Source: Butyrivibrio sp. WCD3002
GTDB taxonomy: Bacteria > Bacillota > Clostridia > Lachnospirales > Lachnospiraceae
DNA length: 40,332 nt
Reading direction: 5' to 3'
Assembly: GCF_000424265.1 (NCBI RefSeq)
Contig: NZ_AUJO01000028.1
Span: forward strand, 1 to 40,332
Position 1 is the stretch's first letter; every line of letters starts with the position of its first letter. Positions 9,001-16,983 of this stretch are shown here, one piece after another. The position numbers were made by a program, and so were the translations under genes. Below the pieces are notes generated by a model. The model was not told the origin of the DNA. It was given only the letters and a program-made list of their open reading frames with translations, and searched no databases.

Positions 9001-9583
9001 CCCAAAGCTCTATTCTGTAGGGATTCTCCTCTGTCAGATCAAAGACATCAATAATATCCCCGCGGACTGAAAATTCTCCCGGGGCACTTACCTGATAAAC
9101 CTTGGAATAGCCTATGCGAACAAGCTCCTTTGCAAGCTCTCTCTCATTCACAGGCTTTCTTTTGTCTATGCTTATTACATTTTTCTTTATTACATCAATT
9201 GGGATCTGGGGAGTCATAAGACTCGAAAATGTGGTGACCACAGTAACAGGTCTTCCCTCGATAAGTCTCCTTAAGGCTCTTATTCTCTCCTTTACGATTT
9301 CCTTGGAGTGAATATCCGCCTGATAAAAAATCAGATCCTTAGCGGGATAGACCGTCACATTCCTGTCGTAGAACTTATAGTCCTCAAAAATCTCTTTTGC
9401 CCTGATATCACTGTAGGTGACTATGATTCTGTATTTAAAATCCTTACTTAATCCGTTTATCAGATGAAGCTTCTGAGAATCCACACACCCGGCTACTTCC
9501 GCGCAGGCAAAAGGCTTTTCCAGGTATTTATTAAGTTTCTGAAATTCCTCCATCTCGCTAAGCGGGGCTTCGATTGCTCTCAT
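6014..9583 (-). CDS. mfd: Transcription-repair coupling factor Mfd
   Basis: The 1189-aa protein displaces RNA polymerase stalled at DNA lesions and recruits UvrA. The N-terminal UvrB-like module spans about 20-350. The RNA-polymerase-interacting domain lies at about 505-565 ([20 protein letters not shown]). The RecG-like translocase follows, with Walker A GDVGFGKT at 662-669, the DEEQ box at 763-766, [11 protein letters not shown] and a helicase-C motif [13 protein letters not shown] domain ends the protein. Length is normal for Mfd. Its ATG overlaps the pth stop codon (ATGA, 9580-9583), implying translational coupling. Residues 485-493 (ERKKKKRRK) form a very basic stretch just before the RNA-polymerase-interacting domain. 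Confidence 0.97.
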   Translation of the reverse strand: MRAIEAPLSEMEEFQKLNKYLEKPFACAEVAGCVDSQKLHLINGLSKDFKYRIIVTYSDIRAKEIFEDYKFYDRNVTVYPAKDLIFYQADIHSKEIVKERIRALRRLIEGRPVTVVTTFSSLMTPQIPIDVIKKNVISIDKRKPVNERELAKELVRIGYSKVYQVSAPGEFSVRGDIIDVFDLTEENPYRIELWGDDVENIRSFDIMSQRSIDKLESIEIYPATEIILTDDELRSGLKKIEKETKDVYEALRAVFKTEAAHRIKTSFEELKEQLLELELEVNLESYIRYFYDDTVTLQELFPAGKTCIFIDEPLHVLEHANAVQEEFRESMVHRAENGYALPGQMGLLYSTEECIARMRSVRRVSVASLAAPKGLNKFEPEQTFELHARSIAPYNNSFEALVHDLKGFIKNGYKVLILSGSRTRAKRLVDDLRDNQITSFYSENPMRELEKGEIMTYYGRILKGFEYTDIKFAVISESDIFSERKKKKRRKAKYSGEKISGFSELNVGDYVVHEYHGLGIYQGIEKIETDKVVRDYIKISYADGGNLYVLATGLNVIQKYASGDAGAEGKGRKPKLNKLGTGDWKRTKNKVKAAVEEVAEDLVELYAKRQNSSGFKFGEDTVWQQEFEEAFPFDETEDQLGAIADTKNDMQSDRIMDRLICGDVGFGKTEIAIRAAFKAVQDGKQVAVLVPTTILAQQHYNTFSERMKDFPVRVDMMSRFRTSAEQKKTVEDLRKGLVDIVIGTHRLLSKDVTYKDLGLLIVDEEQRFGVTHKEKIKKLRENIDVLTLSATPIPRTLHMSLVGIRDMSVLEEAPQDRRPIQTFVCEYNDEMVREAISREVSRGGQVYYVYNRVNDIADVAARVQKLVPEVNVSFAHGQMKESELERIMYDFIDGDIDVLVSTTIIETGLDISNANTMIIHDADQMGLSQLYQLRGRVGRSDRTAYAFLMYKRNKLLKEVAEKRLSAIREFTDLGSGFKIAMRDLEIRGAGNLLGKSQSGHMASVGYDLYCKMLGEAVRRKKGETKDANLEDFTTSVDIDVDAFIPSDYIVNEEQKLEIYKRIAGIENEGDRDDMRDELRDRFGDIPESVDNLIRISLVREKAHNLYVLELKGGNGEVTIKLNNNARLNAAAIPEFISSYKGNMDFRAASYPLFIYKYIKDSLTEKAERKLLLDVESIIEKMEMLAEKEQ

Positions 9584-10170
9584 TTGACCTCTTCTCTGTC
9601 AGGCTTTACGCCGTTCCACTTATTCATGGCTGCATTAACGTCCTGCTCCATAATAACGCTGACAGCATCTGCAGCATGTTCAATAGCTTCCTTCATATAA
9701 ACAGTATCTTCATCATCAAAATGTCCAAGAACCCAATCCACCATGTCAATCTGTCTGGGTCTTTTTCCGACACCGACTCTCACCCTTGCAAAATCACTGT
9801 GCCCAAGCTGGGCGATGATATTTTTAAGTCCGTTATGTCCGCCGGCACTTCCGCCGGGACGAACCCTTATTATACCGGGATCAAGCTCCACATCATCAGA
9901 TAAAACTATGAGCTCAGTCTTTGTATCAATCTTAAAATAATCTGCAACAGGTCTTATGGACTCGCCGCTAAGATTCATATATGTAAGAGGCTTTAAAAGA
10001 ATTACTTTTTCATTACCTATCCTTCCCTTACCATACATACCCTTAAACTTCATCTCTGTAAGGTCAATATCGTATTTTTCAGATAGATAGTCTATCACTC
10101 CAAAGCCTATATTATGTCTTGTTCCGTTATATTTTTTCTCTGGATTACCCAGTCCTGCAATTAAATACAT
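9580..10170 (-). CDS. pth: Peptidyl-tRNA hydrolase
   Basis: The 196-aa protein cleaves peptidyl-tRNAs released from stalled ribosomes. It has the family N-terminus YLIAGLGNPEKKYNGTRHN, with catalytic His19 and substrate-binding Asn9, and the central LSDDVELDPG and GGSAGGHNGLKNII motifs. I chose the ATG at 10170 (MYLIAGLGNP), preceded by AGAGG, rather than the longer open frame reaching 10254, because the conserved domain begins exactly there and the extension would run through the spoVG terminator. The stop overlaps the mfd start. A pth-mfd pair is conserved in many Firmicutes. Confidence 0.95.
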   Translation of the reverse strand: MYLIAGLGNPEKKYNGTRHNIGFGVIDYLSEKYDIDLTEMKFKGMYGKGRIGNEKVILLKPLTYMNLSGESIRPVADYFKIDTKTELIVLSDDVELDPGIIRVRPGGSAGGHNGLKNIIAQLGHSDFARVRVGVGKRPRQIDMVDWVLGHFDDEDTVYMKEAIEHAADAVSVIMEQDVNAAMNKWNGVKPDREEVK

Positions 10171-10212
10171 AAATACCTCTATCAATAAAAATAAAATAGC
10201 AATTTCGCAGAA

Positions 10213-10246
10213 ATTAAAATGGGGAATGACTATTGTCACTCCCCAT
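10213..10246 (-). terminator. Terminator of the glgC-glgD-spoVG unit
   Basis: Arms 10219-10230 and 10235-10246 (ATGGGGAGTGAC on the minus strand) pair with one G-U wobble that exists only on the minus strand, followed by TTTTAATTT. It ends transcripts from spoVG before pth. Confidence 0.82.
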
Positions 10247-10266
10247 AATAGCATAGAATTGTTGAT

Positions 10267-10587
10267 TTAGAATACGCTTCCAACGCCGGTAACAGGTTCA
10301 GGATCTTCTGCAGGTCTTGAATCTATCACCTCATCAGATGCCTCATCATATGCCTTAAGGACTACGTCCTGGATATGCTTTCTGGTGTCTGAGTTGATAG
10401 GATGGGCTATATCACGATATTCACCGTCAGCTGATTTCTTGCTTGGCATTGCAATAAAGAGACCCTTATCGCCTTCGATAACCTTGATATCATGGATTAC
10501 AAATTCATTGTCCAGTGTTATCGATACAATAGCTCGCATCTTACCCTGTTTTGCTACTTTTCTTACTCTTACATCTGTAATATTCAT
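10267..10587 (-). CDS. spoVG: SpoVG family regulator
   Basis: This 106-aa protein is a clear Spo[13 protein letters not shown] at the N-terminus, [22 protein letters not shown], then FIAMPSKK and [13 protein letters not shown]. SpoVG proteins are small site-specific DNA- and RNA-binding regulators, first found through sporulation septum defects and widespread in Firmicutes, including species that do not sporulate. It lies 26 nt downstream of glgD with a good RBS (AAAGGGGG) and is followed by a terminator, so it is probably the last gene of the glgC-glgD-spoVG transcript. The acidic C-terminal tail is typically variable. Confidence 0.95.
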   Translation of the reverse strand: MNITDVRVRKVAKQGKMRAIVSITLDNEFVIHDIKVIEGDKGLFIAMPSKKSADGEYRDIAHPINSDTRKHIQDVVLKAYDEASDEVIDSRPAEDPEPVTGVGSVF

Positions 10588-10613
10588 CTAAATGAACCCC
10601 CTTTTCATTGATG

Positions 10614-11732
10614 TCAAATTACATAGCGTTCGTTGTTTTCTACAACAATCTTTATGTCGCCTTCGCCTTTATAATATGAGTTAGCCTGGATAGTTCCATG
10701 GCTCTCTACTATACAATTTTCAATATGTGTATTGTCTCCGATGTAAACATCATTGAGAATGATCGAATTCTTGATATAACAGTTATTCCCAACGAAAGCT
10801 CCCTTGAAGACTATTGAATCCTCAACTGTTCCGTTTATGATACATCCGCTTGATACAAGGCTGTTTGAAACCTTAACTCCCACATTATATTTTGCAGGTG
10901 GCAGGTCAACGACCTTGGTATATACACCGGGATATTCATTAAAGAAGAAGTTACGAACCTCAGGCTTTAAGAAATCCATGTTGGTGCGGTAGTAATCTTC
11001 AACGGAAGCGATGTTGTTCCAGTAGGATTTTATCTTATATCCGTAGATTCTCTTCATATCCTTGTATCTAACAAGAATATCTCTTACGAAGTCGAATCTT
11101 TCCTCGGTCTGCGCCTTCTCGATAAGCTCGATGAGCTGTCTGCGTCTTATTACATAGACGCCGCAGGAAACCGTATTGGAACGTGCTACAACAGGCTTCT
11201 CTTCAAACTCCTCGATTCTGCTCTCCTCGTTCATTCTAAGAGTACCGAATCTCTCAACATCTATATCGGCTGCAATATCCTTACATACAACCGTTATATC
11301 TGCCTGCTTGTCGATATGATACTCAAGGAGCTTGTTGTAATCCATCTTGTATACACAGTCACCTGATGTGATTACCACATAAGGCTCATGGCAGCTCTTT
11401 AAGAAGCTGATGTTCTGTGCAATGGCATCTGCAGTTCCTCTGTACCAAAGATTTCCGCTTGCCTTAGCAGCAGGAGTGAAAACATAAAGCCCACCCTGTT
11501 TACGTCCGAAATCCCACCACTTGGAGGATGAGAGATGCGTATTAAGACTGCCCGCATTATACTGGGTGAAAACAGCCACAGTCTGAATGTGGGAGTTGGT
11601 CATATTGCTAAGTGCAAAATCTATACTTCTGTAAAATCCGGCAACGGGCATAGCACACACTGCTCTGTTTTTTGAAAGTTCGCGCATGCGGTTGCTTCCG
11701 CCACCTGCAAGAATAATTCCAATCGCTCTCAC
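10614..11732 (-). CDS. glgD: GlgD, non-catalytic or regulatory partner of ADP-glucose pyrophosphorylase
   Basis: The 372-aa protein belongs to the ADP-glucose pyrophosphorylase family but with the changes typical of GlgD. The N-terminal loop reads LAGGGSNRMRELSKNRAVCAMPVAG instead of the GlgC form [11 protein letters not shown]...KPAVSFGGK, and SGDCVYKMD replaces [10 protein letters not shown] left-handed beta-helix with hexapeptide-like repeats forms the C-terminus. In Firmicutes GlgD forms a hetero-oligomer with GlgC and raises its activity. The GTG start at 11732 shares its G with the glgC TAG stop, so the two are translationally coupled. Function is by family knowledge; catalytic capacity was not tested. 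Confidence 0.93.
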   Translation of the reverse strand: MRAIGIILAGGGSNRMRELSKNRAVCAMPVAGFYRSIDFALSNMTNSHIQTVAVFTQYNAGSLNTHLSSSKWWDFGRKQGGLYVFTPAAKASGNLWYRGTADAIAQNISFLKSCHEPYVVITSGDCVYKMDYNKLLEYHIDKQADITVVCKDIAADIDVERFGTLRMNEESRIEEFEEKPVVARSNTVSCGVYVIRRRQLIELIEKAQTEERFDFVRDILVRYKDMKRIYGYKIKSYWNNIASVEDYYRTNMDFLKPEVRNFFFNEYPGVYTKVVDLPPAKYNVGVKVSNSLVSSGCIINGTVEDSIVFKGAFVGNNCYIKNSIILNDVYIGDNTHIENCIVESHGTIQANSYYKGEGDIKIVVENNERYVI

Positions 11733-13003
11733 TACCTATCACCTGCCTTATCTAATGTTCTTCCACTTGCAAGACATCCATCCGGATAATCTTTTTCGGT
11801 AGTTACGCCGGAGATCATTGTGTTCTTACCAACTGTTACTCCAGAAGGAACCACAGATTTCTCTCCGATAGTTACGATTCCGTCCCTGTAAATTCCGGGC
11901 TTGGTCTCATTCTCAACCTCATCGCCGTCGCCAAGCTTAACCTTGTTGCCAACCTTGACATTCTCGGCAATCACAGCCTTCTCGATGTTACAGTTCTCTC
12001 CGATCTCAGTTCCGTTCATAATAATCGAATGGCTTACAACAGTGCCCTTACCGATCTTAACGCCGCGGCCGATTACAGAGTTGTGAACCTCACCGTAAAT
12101 CTCAGCGCCCTCTCCGATGATACATCTGGATGTAGAGCTGTCAGGTCCAAGATACTGCGGCGGCTGAACATCATTACTTGTATATATTTTCCAATACTCT
12201 TCATAGAGATTGAATTCGGGAACGATGTCGATAAGCTCCATGTTAGCTTCCCAATATGAGGTAAGCGTTCCTACATCTTTCCAGTAGCCGTCAAACTCAT
12301 AGGCATAGAGTGACTGCCCTTTTTCCTTACAATAAGGAATAATGTGCTTACCAAAGTCAAGACCAGGCTGATCCTGATTTGTTATAAGCGCTTCCTTAAG
12401 GGACTCCCATGAAAAGATATAGATACCCATGGATGCAAGATTTGAACGAGGCTTCTCAGGCTTTTCCTCGAAGTCTACGATCTTCCTGTCTTCATCGGTG
12501 ATCATAATACCAAATCTGCTGGCCTCTTCAATCGGCACAGGCATTACAGCGATAGTTACGTCAGCACCGTTTGCCTTGTGGAAATCAAGCATGGTCTCGT
12601 AATCCATCTTGTAAATATGGTCACCTGAAAGGATAAGTACGTAGTCCGGATGATAATTCTCCATGTACTCAAGGTTCTGGAAAATTGCGTTAGCCGTTCC
12701 GGTATACCATTCACTATTTGCACTTTTCTCATAGGGAGGAAGAATGGATACTCCACCGATGTTACGGTCGAGATCCCACGGAATACCAATTCCTATGTGA
12801 GAATTGAGACGCAGCGGTCTGTACTGAGTCAGAACACCTACTGTATCTACACCCGAATTGATACAATTACTTAACGGGAAGTCAATGATACGGTATTTAC
12901 CGCCAAACGAAACTGCCGGCTTTGCCATGTTAGCTGTCAAAACCCCAAGTCTGCTGCCCTGACCCCCTGCGAGCAGCATAGCTATCATCTCTTTTTTTAT
13001 CAT
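11732..13003 (-). CDS. glgC: Glucose-1-phosphate adenylyltransferase (ADP-glucose pyrophosphorylase)
   Basis: The 423-aa enzyme makes ADP-glucose from ATP and glucose-1-phosphate, the committed step of glycogen synthesis. Visible motifs are the nucleotide loop [44 protein letters not shown], the glucose-1-phosphate site [10 protein letters not shown], and a C-terminal beta-helix ([20 protein letters not shown]). Length is normal. It heads a glgC-glgD-spoVG unit. Other glycogen genes (glgA, glgB, glgP) are not in this window. Its promoter region overlaps that of divergent murC. Confidence 0.96.
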   Translation of the reverse strand: MIKKEMIAMLLAGGQGSRLGVLTANMAKPAVSFGGKYRIIDFPLSNCINSGVDTVGVLTQYRPLRLNSHIGIGIPWDLDRNIGGVSILPPYEKSANSEWYTGTANAIFQNLEYMENYHPDYVLILSGDHIYKMDYETMLDFHKANGADVTIAVMPVPIEEASRFGIMITDEDRKIVDFEEKPEKPRSNLASMGIYIFSWESLKEALITNQDQPGLDFGKHIIPYCKEKGQSLYAYEFDGYWKDVGTLTSYWEANMELIDIVPEFNLYEEYWKIYTSNDVQPPQYLGPDSSTSRCIIGEGAEIYGEVHNSVIGRGVKIGKGTVVSHSIIMNGTEIGENCNIEKAVIAENVKVGNKVKLGDGDEVENETKPGIYRDGIVTIGEKSVVPSGVTVGKNTMISGVTTEKDYPDGCLASGRTLDKAGDR

Positions 13004-13090
13004 GTTAAGACCTCGATGTTAAATATAAAATTATGTAATGTTAATTAAAACTAATTTTAATCGAGAAAAAAAGATTAAAATTCTAAAAAA

Positions 13091-13118
13091 AGTATAACAC
13101 ACTTATGAGCTTTTGACA
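13091..13118 (-). promoter_or_regulatory. Candidate glgC promoter, overlapping the murC -35
   Basis: On the minus strand TGTCAA (13118-13113), a 16-nt gap and TATACT (13096-13091) form a moderate promoter. Its -35 hexamer occupies the same six bases as the murC -35 on the other strand. The leader to glgC would be about 80 nt and AT-rich. Confidence 0.4.
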
Positions 13119-13141
13119 TCACATTTCCTTAGGATTATACT
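13113..13141 (+). promoter_or_regulatory. Strong sigma-A promoter for murC
   Basis: A perfect TTGACA (13113-13118), a 17-nt spacer and TATACT (13136-13141) lie about 50 nt upstream of the murC start. Confidence 0.75.
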
Positions 13142-13189
13142 TTATTAAACCAAAAAATAAGCGTTATTCGATTTATAAAAGGAAAAAAC

Positions 13190-14575
13190 ATGTATAAAAT
13201 AAATTATGAAAACCCAGTAAATGTATATTTCATCGGCATTGGCGGCATCTCAATGAGCGGTCTTGCCATGGTCTTAAAGGACAGAGGTTTTACAGTAACA
13301 GGCTCTGACAGAGCAGAAAATGAACAGGTTCTCGCCCTTAAGGATGCCGGAATAAAAGTCTTCGTAGGAGAAAGTGCGGACAATGTCACAAACGCAGGTC
13401 ACATTGATCTGGTTGTTTACACTGCTGCCGTTCATCCCGATAATCCGGAATTTGCAAAGGCAAAGGAGCTTGGTCTTCCAATGCTTACAAGAGCTGAGCT
13501 TCTTGGACAGATCATGACTCACTATCATCTGCCAATAGCAGTTTCAGGAACCCATGGTAAAACCACCACAACAGGAATGATCTCCAAGATTCTTCTTGCA
13601 TCATCAATGGATCCCACAATTTCCATTGGCGGTAACCTCAAGGACATCGGCGGAAATATAAGAATCGGTCAGTCAGACTACTTTATAACAGAGGCCTGCG
13701 AATACACAAACAGCTTCCTGAGCTTTTTCCCCGGAGTTGGAGTCATCCTTAATATAGATAAAGACCATCTGGACTTTTTCAAGGACCTTGAAGATATAAC
13801 CAAATCCTTCAGAAAGTTTGCGGAGCTTATCCCCGATAACGGAACTCTCGTTATTAATAATGAGATTCCAAATCTTGGTGAGTTCACAAAGGGGCTTACC
13901 TGCAATATCTTAACCTACGGTTTTGACGACAGCGCAGACTACTACCCTTCAGATATCAGCTATGATGCCTTTGGATGCGCTTCCTTCCATGTAAACAGGA
14001 AGGGCAGGGAAGGCTTTGACCTTACTCTTAAGGTTCCGGGAAAACACAACATCGGTAACGCCCTTGCATCAGTTGCATGCAGCGATTGCTTTGATATAGA
14101 AGCTTCTAATATAGTAGAAGGACTTTCATCCTTTACAGGAACAGGCAGAAGATTCGAATATAAGGGAACTGTTGACGGAGTCACAATAATAGACGACTAT
14201 GCTCATCATCCCACAGAGATAGCTGCCACTCTTTCAGCCGCAAAGAATTATCCTCACAAGAGGATCTGGTGCGTATTCCAGCCCCACACCTTCACAAGGA
14301 CCAAGGCTCTTATGGATGAGTTTGCAAATGCTCTGCTTGCCGCTGATAAGCTTGTAATCGCAGATATCTACCCTGCAAGAGAAACCAATAATTTGGGAAT
14401 AAGCTCCCGTACTCTCAAGGAAAAAATAGAGTCCCTTGGGCATGAATGCTACTATTTTCCGTCCTTTGAAGAAATCGAAAAATTTCTTTTGCAAAATTGC
14501 ACGAAGGATGACTTGTTGATAACAATGGGGGCAGGAGATGTGGTAAATATCGGCAATGACCTGCTTGGTATTTAA
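13190..14575 (+). CDS. murC: UDP-N-acetylmuramate--L-alanine ligase
   Basis: The 461-aa Mur ligase adds L-alanine to UDP-MurNAc, the first amino acid of the peptidoglycan stem peptide. The N-terminal Rossmann domain starts with YFIGIGGISMSGLA. The ATP loop SGTHGKTTTT lies at about 119-128. The central domain has the Mur ligase substrate region (TEACEYTNSFL), and the C-terminal domain contains DDYAHHPTEI and FQPHTFTRT, both MurC-typical. RBS AAAAGGAAAA precedes the ATG. It is a single-gene unit with its own promoter and a downstream terminator, divergent from glgC. Confidence 0.97.
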   Translation: MYKINYENPVNVYFIGIGGISMSGLAMVLKDRGFTVTGSDRAENEQVLALKDAGIKVFVGESADNVTNAGHIDLVVYTAAVHPDNPEFAKAKELGLPMLTRAELLGQIMTHYHLPIAVSGTHGKTTTTGMISKILLASSMDPTISIGGNLKDIGGNIRIGQSDYFITEACEYTNSFLSFFPGVGVILNIDKDHLDFFKDLEDITKSFRKFAELIPDNGTLVINNEIPNLGEFTKGLTCNILTYGFDDSADYYPSDISYDAFGCASFHVNRKGREGFDLTLKVPGKHNIGNALASVACSDCFDIEASNIVEGLSSFTGTGRRFEYKGTVDGVTIIDDYAHHPTEIAATLSAAKNYPHKRIWCVFQPHTFTRTKALMDEFANALLAADKLVIADIYPARETNNLGISSRTLKEKIESLGHECYYFPSFEEIEKFLLQNCTKDDLLITMGAGDVVNIGNDLLGI

Positions 14576-14623
14576 TTTTCCACTCTTTCCACTTACTTTT
14601 TATACAATTAAATGTAATCATCA

Positions 14624-14632
14624 TGTGGATAA
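14624..14632 (-). promoter_or_regulatory. Perfect DnaA box
   Basis: TGTGGATAA is the exact complement of the DnaA-box consensus TTATCCACA. It lies just before the murC terminator and is the outlying member of the cluster upstream of dnaD. Confidence 0.55.
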
Positions 14633-14636
14633 CATT

Positions 14637-14686
14637 CCGCCGACTTTTCATACAAAAAGCTGTGAAAACTCGGCGGTTTCTTTTAA
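14637..14686 (+). terminator. murC terminator
   Basis: Arms 14637-14650 (CCGCCGACTTTTCA) and 14663-14676 form a 14-bp stem with one mismatch, followed by TTTCTTTTAA on the plus strand. Confidence 0.82.
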
Positions 14687-14700
14687 TTCAGAGCATTAAA

Positions 14701-14727
14701 TAATCCACGTTATCCACAATGTCCACA
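14701..14727 (+). promoter_or_regulatory. Three abutting 9-mer DnaA-box-like sites
   Basis: Three consecutive 9-mers in one orientation fill this stretch without gaps: TAATCCACG (7/9 match to TTATCCACA), TTATCCACA (perfect, 14710-14718) and ATGTCCACA (7/9). They share the TCCAC core with an exact 9-nt period. They lie about 60 nt upstream of the candidate dnaD -35. Confidence 0.55.
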
Positions 14728-14785
14728 TTTGCGAAAAATCGCCCGGGGCCTGACTTTGCAGACATTTTTATCGTCATTTTTCCCA

Positions 14786-14814
14786 TTTTCATAAATAATC
14801 CACAATGCTATAAT
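14786..14814 (+). promoter_or_regulatory. Promoter of dnaD-dnaC-prs with a DnaA box in the spacer
   Basis: TTTTCA (14786-14791, 4/6 to the -35 consensus), a 17-nt spacer and a perfect TATAAT (14809-14814) lie just upstream of dnaD. The spacer holds TAATCCACA (14796-14804, 8/9 DnaA box), so DnaA bound there would block RNA polymerase. Confidence 0.55.
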
Positions 14815-14857
14815 GCAATTCGAAAGAAATTTGAAGTAAGTGGGTGATGAAGAAAAG

Positions 14858-15871
14858 ATGATGGGGCGAGTTATAATTAATCCTAATAGCAGTGTGTCCA
14901 GCACTGAGCTTTCCAATATTTTTATTGATGAATATCTTGCGGCAGCAAATGACGCGGAGATAAAGGTCTACCTTTATCTTCTCAGAATGATGTGCGCAGG
15001 TCAGGCTACAAGTGTTTCTGACCTTGCCGACAAGTTTAACTATACAGAAAAGGATGTCCTTCGTGCGCTTAAATACTGGGAAAACCAGGGTCTTATGACC
15101 CTTGAGTACGACGGAGCTTATCAGCTCTCCGGCATTCATATGCAGGACATTGTTCCCAAGAAAACACCAAAGACCATGCTGCACACCGTTCAGGCTGCAG
15201 AACCTGTGGCTATTCCCAAGGAAACAAAAAAGAAAGCTATAAAGCACAAGGACAATCCTCAGATGCTTTTTGTGGCTGAGCAGTATTTTGGAAGAACACT
15301 CAATCCTACAGAGATCAAAACTATCTACTATATTCAGGATGAGCTTGAGTTTTCAGAAGATCTTATCGATTATCTTCTTCAGCACTGCGCTACTGCAGGC
15401 AAGAAGGATTTTGACTATGTAAGAAAGGTTGCCCTTAGCTGGCACGAAAAAGGCATCACTACTCCTGAAAGTGCCAGAGCAGAAAGCACAGCTCACAGAA
15501 ATGCATACTCAATTATGCGCGAGCTTGGAATGCAGAATGCTCCCACCAGTACAGAGCTCAGCTTTTTTGACAAGTGGCAGAACACCTATGGGTTCACACT
15601 GACAGTTATTACAGAAGCTTGTCGCAGAACCGTACTCCAGACCCAGACAAAGAGGCTTCAGTACTGTGACGGAATCCTTCGTAAATGGTATGAAAGCGGA
15701 GCACGTACCATCGAAGATATCCAGAAGCTTGATGATGATTTTGGCAAGACAGCCAGACAGACTTCTGCTAATAACAATGAACCGATTAAGTTCAACAATA
15801 ATAAATTTAACAGATTTAAACAGAATGATTACAATCTGGACAGCATGGAAAGCCAGCTTCTGGACAACTGA
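14858..15871 (+). CDS. dnaD: DnaD-family replication initiation protein (two DnaB_2 domains)
   Basis: The protein (337 aa from the ATG at 14858) has a winged-helix N-terminal region (ATSVSDLADKFNYTEKDVLRALKYW) and two copies of the DnaD/DnaB_2 helical domain. One covers the stretch with YIQDELEFSEDLIDYLLQHC, the other runs from FFDKWQNTYGF to LRKWYESGARTIEDI. In Firmicutes DnaD helps load the replicative helicase during initiation and restart. An in-frame GTG at 14840 is possible, but the family usually begins close to the GRV..INPNSS segment, so I prefer the ATG; both have weak RBSs. The tail is Asn-rich. It is followed by the dnaC loader and prs, a replication-nucleotide operon. Confidence 0.88.
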   Translation: MMGRVIINPNSSVSSTELSNIFIDEYLAAANDAEIKVYLYLLRMMCAGQATSVSDLADKFNYTEKDVLRALKYWENQGLMTLEYDGAYQLSGIHMQDIVPKKTPKTMLHTVQAAEPVAIPKETKKKAIKHKDNPQMLFVAEQYFGRTLNPTEIKTIYYIQDELEFSEDLIDYLLQHCATAGKKDFDYVRKVALSWHEKGITTPESARAESTAHRNAYSIMRELGMQNAPTSTELSFFDKWQNTYGFTLTVITEACRRTVLQTQTKRLQYCDGILRKWYESGARTIEDIQKLDDDFGKTARQTSANNNEPIKFNNNKFNRFKQNDYNLDSMESQLLDN

Positions 15872-15889
15872 TCATCTGATTAAATACTT

Positions 15890-15953
15890 TGGGAGCTGGG
15901 GACCGTTCGAAGTCGCGAAGCGGCGAGTTACGGACCCCGTAACCGACCGGCGC
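15890..15953. repeat. GC-rich structured element between dnaD and dnaC
   Basis: This short block is much richer in GC than its surroundings and is non-coding. GGGGACCGT (15898-15906) pairs with ACGGACCCC (15930-15938) with one A-A mismatch. Inside, GTCGC (15912-15916) pairs with GCGGC (15920-15924) around a GAA loop. No T-run follows, so it is not a standard terminator. It could be a dispersed palindromic repeat or an intercistronic mRNA element. Confidence 0.5.
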
Positions 15954-15996
15954 CCATTATCTTTAAGCTAGCAATAACGAGGAGGAGGGACTTGTT

Positions 15997-16971
15997 TTGG
16001 CTCTGACAAACACCCAGTATGATGAGATAATGCACGATTATGAAATCCGCAGAACCTTTCATCGCAATGAGCTAAACACAAAGATCAAGGAAATCGAGGA
16101 TCACGTTCCCGGATATCTGGTGCTTTCACAATCAACGGGAAGCATCAGTGCAGACTTTGGTAGAAGGCTGCTTCTTGGCGAAAACCTGCGCAGGGGAAAG
16201 CTTCATGAGATGCTTGCAGATGTCGCAACTAAGAAGAAGCAGCTTCTTACCGAGGCCGGCTATCCTGCAGATTACCTTGATATGAAGTATGACTGTCCTA
16301 TCTGCCGTGACACAGGATATGTGAACGGAGAAAAATGCTCATGCTTCAGACAACGAATAATTGAAAGACTATATGCGCAGTCTAACATCAGAAAGATGAC
16401 GGAAAGCGCTAATTTTGGCGTTTTATCAGAGGAATACTACCAGGGAGAGGATTTAGAAAGATTTCGCGGAGCAGTTCGAACTTCGAAAGATTTTATTAAG
16501 AATTTTGAAACTTCCTATCCAAATTTATTCTTTTATGGTACAGTGGGTACTGGTAAATCGTTCCTGTCTGTCTGTGTAGCCAAAGAAATACTGGACAAAG
16601 GGCATTCCGTACTTTATTTCAGCGCGGTTTCACTATTTGCTCTTTTGCAGACATACTCTTTCGATTTCAAGAAAAACGATGAGCTTTATACGCTCTATGA
16701 TGACCTGTACAACACGGATCTTCTTATTATTGATGACCTGGGTACCGAGCACATTACCAATAACTCTATACCTCAGCTTTTTAGCTGCATCAACGAGAGA
16801 CTCATGAGGAACAGGTCCACGATTATCACTACCAACCTTTCACTGGAGGATGTGAAGTCCATGTATTCTGAAAGAGTATCTTCCAGAATTGCCAGCTCAT
16901 ATCGCCTGTGCAAGCTTACCGGTTCTGATATTCGAATTCTAAAGAAAATGCAGTTTAAGAATGGAAAGTGA
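15997..16971 (+). CDS. dnaC: DnaC/DnaI-type helicase-loader ATPase
   Basis: The 324-aa protein has an N-terminal helical region, a four-cysteine zinc site (C100, C103, C114, C116 in CPICRDTGYVNGEKCSC) and a C-terminal AAA+ ATPase domain. The ATPase has Walker A GTVGTGKS (181-188) and Walker B LLIIDDLG (about 243-250). This matches helicase loaders of the DnaC/DnaI type, which deliver DnaB to the origin. IstB of transposons is related, but the zinc site and the location after dnaD favour the loader. Start is TTG at 15997, 7 nt after a strong GGAGGAGGG. Its partner helicase DnaB is encoded at 32416-33777. Confidence 0.9.
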   Translation: MALTNTQYDEIMHDYEIRRTFHRNELNTKIKEIEDHVPGYLVLSQSTGSISADFGRRLLLGENLRRGKLHEMLADVATKKKQLLTEAGYPADYLDMKYDCPICRDTGYVNGEKCSCFRQRIIERLYAQSNIRKMTESANFGVLSEEYYQGEDLERFRGAVRTSKDFIKNFETSYPNLFFYGTVGTGKSFLSVCVAKEILDKGHSVLYFSAVSLFALLQTYSFDFKKNDELYTLYDDLYNTDLLIIDDLGTEHITNNSIPQLFSCINERLMRNRSTIITTNLSLEDVKSMYSERVSSRIASSYRLCKLTGSDIRILKKMQFKNGK

Positions 16972-16983
16972 GGAATTCTTCTA

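Noticed and set aside
14624..14804. Chromosomal origin of replication
   Set aside because: DnaA boxes are present, but dnaA, dnaN, rpmH and a clear AT-rich unwinding region are not, so promoter control fits better.
15666..15971. Plus-strand 101-codon frame overlapping the end of dnaD
   Set aside because: It lies mostly inside dnaD in another frame, and its tail translates the GC-rich hairpin.
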